A stretch of 5,257 bases of DNA. It comes from Kordiimonadaceae bacterium (GTDB lineage: Bacteria; Pseudomonadota; Alphaproteobacteria; Sphingomonadales; Emcibacteraceae). Both the position numbers and the translations under genes were made by a program. The notes beneath the pieces are model-generated. The model was not told the origin of the DNA. It worked only from the letters and a program-made list of their open reading frames with translations, and ran no database searches. The stretch lies in assembly GCA_018699075.1 (NCBI GenBank), contig JABIPV010000334.1:1-5257 (forward strand), in the 5' to 3' direction. Below, in pieces: positions 1 to 5,257 of this stretch. How positions within the stretch are numbered: the first letter of the stretch is position 1; each line of letters opens with the position of its first letter.

Positions 1-440
1 ATATTACCGCCAAGGGAATAGCCTATCAAGAACACACCTTCACCGGTAATATGATCTTTAAGCCCTGATAGCGCATCAAAAATATCAATAACATGCCCGC
101 CGTGATAATGCCGTTTACAGGTTTGCCATGACGGTCCCGCACCACGTAAATTAAGCCGCAAAACACACCGTCCACGCTTTAAATGAAATGCAGCAGATGC
201 TTTAACATAACTACTTTCCTCACTGCCGCTTAGCCCATGGATAAGTATAATCAATGGGCTATTTTCTGGCACAATTGGCTCATCCAAAGTCGCCATCAAT
301 TGATCACTACTACCGTCACTGGTCGCGAATATTAGCTGCGTAGATTTTCCCAGCAACTTTCCAACGTCCGGCATTAAAAAATTACGCACCGTCTGTAGAT
401 CACCGCCCCACCACGGGGCTCTATCACGAAATGTATGCAA
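1..440 (-). CDS. YheT-type alpha/beta hydrolase, N-terminal part (cut by left window edge)
   Basis: This is the first 146 residues of an alpha/beta-hydrolase-fold protein of the YheT (COG0429-like) group, enzymes with poorly defined substrates, some reported as esterases. The family signature near the N-terminus is visible as RAPWWGGDLQTVRNFL (residues 7-22). The oxyanion-hole strand and loop LIILIHGLSGS lies at 63-73, LRLNLRGAG at 94-102, and the nucleophile elbow GYSLGGN at 140-146, with Ser142 the expected nucleophile. The Asp and His of the triad would lie beyond the edge. No in-frame ATG precedes the conserved RAPWW block. An in-frame TGA lies 15 nt upstream of TTG 440-438, and GGGG at 450-447 sits 6 nt before it, so TTG is the best start. 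The first ATG (codon 23) would remove the family motif. The gene begins 33 nt after trhO on the same strand with no hairpin between, so co-transcription is inferred. Fold and family are well supported; the substrate is unknown. Confidence 0.88.
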   Translation of the reverse strand, partial: MHTFRDRAPWWGGDLQTVRNFLMPDVGKLLGKSTQLIFATSDGSSDQLMATLDEPIVPENSPLIILIHGLSGSEESSYVKASAAFHLKRGRCVLRLNLRGAGPSWQTCKRHYHGGHVIDIFDALSGLKDHITGEGVFLIGYSLGGN

Positions 441-445
441 AATTA

Positions 446-450
446 TCCCC
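446..450 (-). promoter_or_regulatory. Ribosome binding site deciding a TTG start
   Basis: The minus strand reads GGGGA here, followed by TAATT and TTG. The purine run is at normal Shine-Dalgarno distance from TTG at 440-438. It supports that codon over the rare ATA and ATT codons just upstream and over the first in-frame ATG 22 codons later. This is inferred from sequence only. Confidence 0.5.
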
Positions 451-473
451 GATCAAAAAATTTCCTATAATCT

Positions 474-1448
474 TTATTTTTTTTGCTCATCCAACGCTTG
501 TGATTTTTTCTGAACGGCGGCGGCACGGGTTTCTATCATATTGATGGCTATATGTTCTTCACCACGGCTCTTGGCAAGGTCGATTTGTTTTTGACGCTCT
601 GCAGAGCGCGCTTTCTTTTCTTCTGTTGTATCACCAAAGCAGCGCGGGCAACATACGCCCTTAATATATTGATCAGACGTTTTGTCGCCTTCAGTGATCG
701 GCCAGCGGCATCCATAACATTGGTCATACGAGCCTTCTTCTAGGCCATGTTTGATGGAGACACGGTTATCAAAAACAAAACATTCCCCTTCCCACATGCT
801 TTGTTCTATTGGCACCTCTTCTAAATATTTTAAGATACCACCTTCTAGATGATAGACATCGTCATAACCTTGTTCTTTCATATAGGCCGTTGATTTTTCG
901 CAGCGAATACCCCCGGTGCAGAACATGGCAACTTTTGGCTTATTAAGCACATTATGATTGCGCTGCACCCAGTCCGGAAAATCACGAAAATTTGTAGTTT
1001 TTGGATCAATCGCCCCTTTAAATGTACCAATTCCCACTTCGTAATCATTGCGCGTATCCACGAGCACAACATCAGGATCACTAATAAGGTCATTCCAGTT
1101 TTCTGGCTTTACGTAACTACCGACGATCTTCTGCGGATCAGTGCCCGGCACCCCCATAGTGACGATTTCTTTCTTCAAACGCACTTTCATGCGCAGAAAT
1201 GGCATTTCCTCTGCCCAGCTTTCTTTGTGATTTAAATCGCAAAATTCCGGCATCGAATGCAAATGTGCAAGCAAATCACGAATACTTTCTTCTGTCCCCG
1301 CCACAGTTCCATTAATTCCCTCACTCGCGAGCAATAAAGTTCCTTTAACACCATGATCATCACACACTTTCAGGATCGGTTCCTGCAAAGTTTGATAATC
1401 AGATAAAGTTACAAATTTATAAAGGGCCGCAACAAGATAATTTGACAT
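474..1448 (-). CDS. trhO: tRNA uridine(34) 5-hydroxylase TrhO (rhodanese family)
   Basis: TrhO (formerly YceA) carries out oxygen-dependent hydroxylation of U34 in the tRNA anticodon to 5-hydroxyuridine, the precursor of cmo5U/mo5U wobble modifications; it acts in the cytosol. The 324-aa protein has the family layout. An N-terminal acylphosphatase-like domain (about 1-100) carries GTLLLASEGINGTVAG at 36-51. A rhodanese domain (about 115-215) carries LVDTRNDYE at 129-137 and the active-site loop FCTGGIRCEK at 176-185, with Cys177 the expected catalytic cysteine. A C-terminal cysteine cluster follows (CYGC 244-247, CCPRC 266-270), probably a metal site. The last ~50 residues are a charged, likely helical tail. 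The length is close to the roughly 350 residues of the E. coli protein. ATG 1448-1446 starts right at the MSNYLVAALYKF block, so the N-terminus looks right, although only a weak AAGAG lies about 9 nt upstream. The YheT-like hydrolase follows after 33 nt. The gene ends in an A8 run across the last two lysine codons and the stop. Confidence 0.95.
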   Translation of the reverse strand: MSNYLVAALYKFVTLSDYQTLQEPILKVCDDHGVKGTLLLASEGINGTVAGTEESIRDLLAHLHSMPEFCDLNHKESWAEEMPFLRMKVRLKKEIVTMGVPGTDPQKIVGSYVKPENWNDLISDPDVVLVDTRNDYEVGIGTFKGAIDPKTTNFRDFPDWVQRNHNVLNKPKVAMFCTGGIRCEKSTAYMKEQGYDDVYHLEGGILKYLEEVPIEQSMWEGECFVFDNRVSIKHGLEEGSYDQCYGCRWPITEGDKTSDQYIKGVCCPRCFGDTTEEKKARSAERQKQIDLAKSRGEEHIAINMIETRAAAVQKKSQALDEQKK

Positions 1449-1627
1449 AGGGTTCGTCTCTTATAGTCATAAATAATAATGCCCCCGCTTTTACGCCTTT
1501 TAGTTAAGGAGATCAAGGGGGGCAGAAATGGGAAGGTTTGGGAGGTTATGTATAAATATTTTTAACCTAACACTATCAATAAAATTTAAGTGAATTCGAC
1601 CCTTTGATTGCAAAAATATACATCCAA
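1449..1627. other. Intergenic region between the chemoreceptor gene and trhO
   Basis: This 179-bp gap separates two genes on the same strand. I found no stem with a U-tract that would clearly terminate the chemoreceptor transcript. It holds a 6-bp inverted repeat, AGGTTA (1543-1548) and TAACCT (1563-1568), around a 14-nt AT-rich loop, too weak and lacking a following U-run to call a terminator. It also holds a purine-rich plus-strand tract at about 1508-1545 and the candidate trhO promoter. No small coding region was convincing. Confidence 0.6.
1488..1516 (-). promoter_or_regulatory. Candidate sigma-70-type promoter for trhO
   Basis: On the minus strand TTGATC (1516-1511) and TAAAAG (1493-1488) are separated by exactly 17 nt, each matching 4 of 6 consensus positions. 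Transcription would begin about 30 nt before the trhO ATG. The match is modest and rests on spacing and position only. Confidence 0.3.
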
Positions 1628-3157
1628 TTACATTGAGCGAATATCCGCAATAAATTTCTCAGATTGCTTTTTCAGGTGTATGGTTTGTTCATCCATTTCT
1701 GTTGCTGCACCTATTAATTTTTCTGCACTACTCAGAGTTTCAGTCGCATTATTATTTACTTTTATTATATTCTGAGTTACTTCTGCGGTTCCTTTAGAAG
1801 CTTCCTGAATGTTACGGCTAATCTCAACAGTAGCTGATGATTGTTCTTCGGTTGCGGCAGCAATAGCCGTAGAAATTTCATCCAATGAATCTATGATTTT
1901 AGCGATATCATTGACCGCATTGACCGATTTACCTGTTTGATTCTGTACTTCAGTAACTGTAGCGTTAATTTCAGCAGTTGCACCCGATGTCTGCGTTGCT
2001 AGAGATTTAACTTCTGATGCAACTACAGCAAAACCACGCCCTGCCTCACCAGCCCGCGCCGCTTCAATGGTTGCATTTAGCGCCAGAAGGTTAGTTTGCT
2101 CCGCAATGTCACTAATTAAATTCACTACATCACCTATTTCTTCCGATGCGGTTTTTAATTCATTGATGGTGACTGAGGTATCTTTTGCATCACGAGAAGC
2201 CGTCTTTGTTCGTTCCGATGAGCTAGCAACCTGCCCTGAAATTTCTTGAACAGACATTGTTAATTCTTCTGTTGCCGCTGCGACGGTTTGCACATTTACT
2301 GCCGCCTGTTCCGCTGCGGCCGCGACGGTTGATGACATGTCTTGCGTTTCTGTTGCAAATTTTACTAAATTCTTAGCGTTTTGATTTGTTTGTTCTGATG
2401 AAGCTGTTAAGCCAGTTATAATGCCCAAGACATTATTTTCAAAATTATCCGCAAGATTTTGAAGTTCTTTACGTCGTTCTTCTTCTGCTCTTGCATCATT
2501 TTCTTTTTGCAGCTCTATACTTTCGCTCTCACGTTTACTTTCAGCTTGACGCTCTTCTTCTTCTCTTCTTGATTGCTTGATACGATTTTCTTCTTGTTCT
2601 TTGAGCATCTCTTCGTTTTGAATGCCTGCTGTTTTAAAAAACTCGACGGCATTTGCCATGTTTCCTATTTCGTCTTTGCGCTCTTTCCCGTCAACATTTA
2701 CTGAATAATCTTTACTAGCCAAACGTCCCATGACGCCTACCATTTTATCGATGGGAACAACAATTGAGCGTACAGTATAGTAAGATGTTACGCCTGCGAT
2801 CAAGAACCCAACGATTAATAAAATCCATTCTATGGTTTGCAGAGTATCAATGCTAACTACCTGACCGGATGCATCATTTATTAATAAAGCACGTTGATTG
2901 GTAACCATTCCACCACTACGTGAACCATCTGTTGCTTTTGGACCGATTAGGATCGTCAATAACCTTCCAGCTCTTGGTGACGCCTCGGTTATAAGAAGAT
3001 AATTAGCCATATTCCATTGATTGCTTGAACGAATATCAAACATTTTTTCAGGAAGGGGCGCAAAAATTTCACGGGCCGCAACAAGTTTATCAAAATCAGC
3101 ACGTTGAGTACCTGTCATAAGACTAGTACTGCTTAAAAGATCACCAAAACGTCTTTC

Positions 3158-3238
3158 ATTTGTGGTCCAAAAGCCATTAAAAATATCTACAAATTTATCA
3201 TCACCCGTCAGAAGCTGTGCACGGATATTGGCAAGGCC
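3158..3238 (-). repeat. Sensor-domain module 2 (protein-level internal repeat)
   Basis: This segment encodes GLANIRAQLLTGDDKF followed by a Trp eight residues later. It is the counterpart of the membrane-proximal motif at 3546-3626, about 130 residues further along the reconstructed chemoreceptor. The spacing between Arg, LTG, Asp, Phe and Trp is the same in both copies. Confidence 0.55.
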
Positions 3239-3545
3239 TAGTCCCATTGAACCACGAACATCAGCCATCATACCAAGTAACGCTTTACGTTCTGCAGTGG
3301 CACTTAAGCCCGCTTCTTCATTAATCATTGATGTAATTGCCGTTGTAATAATCGCCGCTTGTGGGGCAGCCTCATTTAACAATATAACAAGAGCGGGTTG
3401 CTCATTGGTGAGTTCGCCATATCTTCTACTTGTTGTTGGGCGATTTTAAATTCATTAAGGACGGTTTAAATTCTGTCCAATTGCGCACATTATCAGGATT
3501 GGTCCAGGTTTTAGAAAGATCATCCATCTGCGCCCTGCCATTATC

Positions 3546-3626
3546 TATACTTTCCCAAACGGCAGACCTTTCACTTTTAAAAGTGTCATTTCCCGTTAGC
3601 ATCCAACCCCTTAATGATGCGAGGGA
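3546..3626 (-). repeat. Sensor-domain module 1 (protein-level internal repeat)
   Basis: Residues 66-92 of the chemoreceptor (SLASLRGWMLTGNDTF, then a Trp at 89) align without gaps to residues about 196-222 of the reconstructed protein, encoded at 3158-3238. Nine of 27 positions are identical, including the Arg, Leu-Thr-Gly, Asp, Phe and Trp. Such duplicated helical modules fit a bimodular (HBM-like) ligand-binding domain; that family assignment is inference. Confidence 0.55.
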
Positions 3627-3827
3627 GGCATTAATATCATTTACCATTTGCGCACTTGCATTTGCGGTTGGTACTCGTAAAGTCGAAAGCCGAGTGATCC
3701 CTTGAGATGATTCACTAACATAAAAAATTGTGATTGCAACGGCAATTAATAATGTTGAAAAAAGAATTCCAAAACCACCATAAAGGCGCTGTTTAATATT
3801 TAAAGATGATAATACAGACATAATTAA

Positions 3828-3831
3828 TCCT
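3828..3831 (-). promoter_or_regulatory. Ribosome binding site of the chemoreceptor gene
   Basis: The minus strand reads AGGA followed by 6 nt (TTAATT) and ATG at 3821-3819. This fixes the start just before a short cytoplasmic stretch and TM1, and shows that the 5' fragment keeps a normal translation start. Confidence 0.65.
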
Positions 3832-3849
3832 AGAGTTAAATTTGTTGTT

Positions 3850-3855
3850 TTTATA
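3850..3855 (-). promoter_or_regulatory. Candidate -10 element for the chemoreceptor gene
   Basis: The minus strand reads TATAAA, 5 of 6 consensus positions, about 28 nt before the ATG. No recognisable -35 hexamer lies 16-18 nt upstream. I also found no clear sigma-28 (flagellar) promoter, so this is a weak call. Confidence 0.25.
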
Positions 3856-3942
3856 ACCTTGAAATTAATACCTGATATGGCGACAGTAGAATAAATAGAA
3901 TGAATTATTAGTTAAAAAATATAGTTAATAAATAATTAATTC

Positions 3943-3960
3943 TATTAAATATATTTAATA
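3943..3960. repeat. 18-bp perfect AT-only palindrome
   Basis: The sequence TATTAAATATATTTAATA reads the same on both strands and is made of A and T only. It sits in the AT-rich core between the chemoreceptor gene and the exported-protein gene. It could be an operator, a nucleoid-protein site or a chance product of extreme AT content. It is not a rho-independent terminator, having neither GC stem nor loop. Confidence 0.6.
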
Positions 3961-4101
3961 TTAAAAACTCAAATACCCGCAATCTTTCCACCCTGATTTT
4001 TTTTATCTACACAAATCATTATTATTGCCAATTCCAAGTTTTGATTGCATTTTCCTTGGGAGTCCTCTTAAGATAACTTCATAACAAAAACACAAAATAA
4101 T

Positions 4102-4105
4102 GGGG
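4102..4105 (+). promoter_or_regulatory. Ribosome binding site choosing between two in-frame ATGs
   Basis: GGGG here is 6 nt before ATG 4112-4114. An earlier in-frame ATG (4100-4102) overlaps this site and has only an A/C-rich sequence without a Shine-Dalgarno in front of it. The downstream ATG is therefore preferred; it also gives a cleaner signal peptide starting MSFLRALL. Confidence 0.55.
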
Positions 4106-4111
4106 CCGCTT

Positions 4112-5257
4112 ATGTCTTTTCTTCGTGCACTACTTATTGCTACCTTTGCCTTTGTTTCAATCGTTTTAAACTCTACTGCTACTGCCCAAGAACCGCAGGT
4201 TAATCCTGAATTATTTCAGGCGATGCAATATCGCTCGATTGGCCCTTACCGTGGGGGTCGTGTGACAACGGTTTCCGGAGTTTGGGATGATGACCGGACT
4301 TATTATATGGGTGCGACGGGTGGCGGCGTTTGGAAAACCACTGATGCGGGAATTACGTGGCAAAATGTTTCTGATGGTTTTTATAACACAACGGGCATTG
4401 GCGCAATTACAGTTGCCAAGTCAGATGTTAATATCGTCTATGTCGGCACAGGGGAAAGCCCGGTTCGCGGGGTTAAGACATCCCACGGTGACGGTGTTTA
4501 TAAATCGACAGATGCCGGCAAAACATGGACCCATATGGGGTTAAAAGAAAGCCGCCATATCAGCCGCATTTATGTCCATCCAAAAAATCCTGATCTTGTT
4601 TATGTGGCTGCGCAAGGAAACCCATGGGGGCCAAATGATGAGCGAGGCATGTACCGCTCAAAAGATGGTGGCGAAACATGGGAAAAAATCTTATTCGTTA
4701 ATGAAGATAGTGGTATCGTTGATTTAACCGTCAGCGAAGAAAATCCACGCATCATGATGGCCACATCATGGGAATTTAACCGCAAACCTTGGGTCGTAGT
4801 AAGCGGCGGCCCGGGCAGTCGGGTGTATAAAACCACCGACGGCGGCGATACGTGGGTCGAGATCAACGAGGGTCTACCTGAACTTAAAGGTAAAATGGGC
4901 ATTGCCATGGCAGCCTCCGATCATAATATTGTGTATCTCGCCATTGATGCGCTAGACGGTAAAGGCGGGGTTTATCGTTCAACCGATGGCGGCGAAAGCT
5001 TTTCCCAAGTCAGCGATGACGGTCGAACCCATGCCCGCGCATGGTATTACCTGCATATTTATGTAGACCCTAACGACGCCAACGAAGTTTATGTTCTAAA
5101 CGGCGGGTTGATGAAATCCATTGATGGCGGTAAGACTTATGACACTATCCGCGCCCCTCATGTGGATCATCATGCGCTTTGGTTTAACCCGAATGACAGT
5201 ACAAACTTTATCAATGGTAATGACGGCGGCGCCAATATTACCTTTAATGGTGGCAAA
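4112..5257 (+). CDS. Exported VPS10/sortilin-like BNR-repeat protein, N-terminal part (cut by right window edge)
   Basis: The frame stays open from ATG 4112 to the window end (382 residues shown). Residues 1-25 form a signal peptide: one Arg, a hydrophobic core (ALLIATFAFVSIVL), and STATA before a likely cut at 25/26, so the protein should be exported. Behind it comes the family opening YRSIGPYRGGRVTTVSGV (40-57) and six Asp-box (BNR) motifs of S/T-x-D-x-G-x-T-W type: TTDAGITW 76-83, STDAGKTW 132-139, SKDGGETW 183-190, TTDGGDTW 241-248, STDGGESF 290-297 and SIDGGKTY 336-343, spaced 46-58 residues apart as in propeller blades. GNDGGANITFNGGK at the edge looks like the next blade. Related proteins are usually about 1000 residues, annotated as glycosyl hydrolase, sortilin-like or WD40/YVTN/BNR-repeat; catalytic activity is generally unproven, and Asp boxes are structural. 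It is transcribed away from the chemoreceptor. Substrate or partner cannot be told from the sequence. Confidence 0.9.
   Translation, partial: MSFLRALLIATFAFVSIVLNSTATAQEPQVNPELFQAMQYRSIGPYRGGRVTTVSGVWDDDRTYYMGATGGGVWKTTDAGITWQNVSDGFYNTTGIGAITVAKSDVNIVYVGTGESPVRGVKTSHGDGVYKSTDAGKTWTHMGLKESRHISRIYVHPKNPDLVYVAAQGNPWGPNDERGMYRSKDGGETWEKILFVNEDSGIVDLTVSEENPRIMMATSWEFNRKPWVVVSGGPGSRVYKTTDGGDTWVEINEGLPELKGKMGIAMAASDHNIVYLAIDALDGKGGVYRSTDGGESFSQVSDDGRTHARAWYYLHIYVDPNDANEVYVLNGGLMKSIDGGKTYDTIRAPHVDHHALWFNPNDSTNFINGNDGGANITFNGGK

Larger units (their letters stand above)
1628..3821 (-). pseudogene. Methyl-accepting chemotaxis protein, broken by two frameshifts
   Basis: Transmembrane chemoreceptor that would pass ligand signals to CheA/CheW. 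Restoring one base near 3459 and one near 3405 gives 731 codons. In reconstructed numbering: TM1 about 14-36, a periplasmic helical sensor of about 295 residues made of two similar modules, TM2 about 331-351 (IEWILLIVGFLIAGVTSYY), HAMP about 352-405 with DEIGNMANAVEFFK, a charged coiled-coil linker about 405-457, then the signalling domain, with hairpin tip DIAEQTNLLALNATIEAARA from 572 and GRGFAVVASEVKSLA following. The protein ends FIADIRSM without a CheR/CheB-tethering pentapeptide. ATG 3821 has AGGA 6 nt upstream. As written, frame one stops at 3426-3428 after 131 aa. A middle stretch (3459-3406) reads LNEFKIAQQQVEDMANSP in a second frame, and the rest, from NEQPALVILLNEAAPQ on, is in a third and stays open to 1628. 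The TTG at 3382 in the last frame lies inside the sensor domain and is not a credible start. An assembly error could also explain the breaks; the remaining sequence shows no decay. Confidence 0.85.
3822..4111. other. Divergent intergenic region with AT-rich core
   Basis: This 290-bp gap lies between divergently transcribed genes and must hold both promoters. The stretch 3901-3966 contains only four G or C bases in 66. Next to it, on the plus-gene side, is a more mixed sequence with TTTTTTTT at 3997-4004. A possible plus-strand -10, TAAGAT at 4069-4074, has no good -35 at standard spacing. No RNA gene or small coding region is supported. Confidence 0.6.

Noticed and set aside
954..1235. Plus-strand open frame opposite trhO
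   Set aside because: It is antisense to conserved rhodanese-domain coding sequence, with no recognisable domain; a shadow frame. The same applies to the other plus-strand frames over trhO and the chemoreceptor.
1543..1568. Inverted repeat AGGTTA/TAACCT as terminator of the chemoreceptor gene
   Set aside because: It has only 6 bp with a 14-nt loop, low GC and no U-tract, and it lies about 60 bp past the stop. It may be chance or a weak protein site.
1628..3382. A stand-alone 584-aa chemoreceptor starting at TTG 3382
   Set aside because: The TTG lies within family-conserved sensor sequence (ALVILLNEAAPQ continues upstream in the same frame), it has no Shine-Dalgarno, and the product would lack TM1. 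It is the 3' part of the broken gene.
3429..3462. Programmed ribosomal frameshifting to make the full chemoreceptor
   Set aside because: Two same-direction shifts 54 bp apart would be needed, and no slippery heptamer or downstream stem-loop is apparent at either site. Chemoreceptors are not known to use it.
4034..4059. CCAAG/CTTGG inverted repeat upstream of the exported-protein gene as an operator
   Set aside because: There are only 5 paired bases separated by 16 nt, which is common by chance in a region this size.
4600..4908. Minus-strand open frame of 102 codons
   Set aside because: It lies opposite the strongly supported Asp-box protein frame, resembles no family and has no start signals. 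It is an antisense shadow.

Overview
This window looks like chromosomal DNA from an alphaproteobacterium, at phylum/class level only. The chemoreceptor resembles the long receptors with AT[E/Q]EQSSAT-type helices and highly charged HAMP-to-signalling linkers common in Rhodospirillales-like marine bacteria. The base composition is moderate to low in G+C, and gene starts are preceded by Shine-Dalgarno-like AGGA or GGGG. No tRNA, rRNA, CRISPR array, insertion sequence or phage gene was seen.

Left part (1-1448, minus strand): a likely two-gene operon. The upstream gene encodes the tRNA uridine-34 hydroxylase TrhO (rhodanese family, complete, 324 aa). After a 33-nt gap comes the start of a YheT-type alpha/beta hydrolase, read from a probable TTG codon and cut by the left window edge just after its nucleophile elbow.

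Middle (1628-3821, minus strand): a methyl-accepting chemotaxis protein gene of about 731 codons with two transmembrane segments, a long two-module helical sensor domain, HAMP, a charged coiled-coil linker and a complete signalling domain. Its reading frame is broken by two separate one-base losses only about 54 bp apart in the sensor domain. As written it can yield only a 131-aa N-terminal fragment, so it is annotated here as a pseudogene, with a sequencing or assembly error as the main alternative.

Right part (3822-5257): a 290-bp divergent intergenic region with an extremely AT-rich core and an 18-bp perfect palindrome. It is followed on the plus strand by a secreted protein of the VPS10/sortilin-like BNR-repeat family: a signal peptide and six Asp-box repeats are visible before the gene runs off the right edge.

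The genes are functionally unrelated (tRNA modification with a hydrolase, chemotaxis, exported beta-propeller protein). I see no evidence of a new multi-gene system. The item most worth checking is the doubly frameshifted chemoreceptor.
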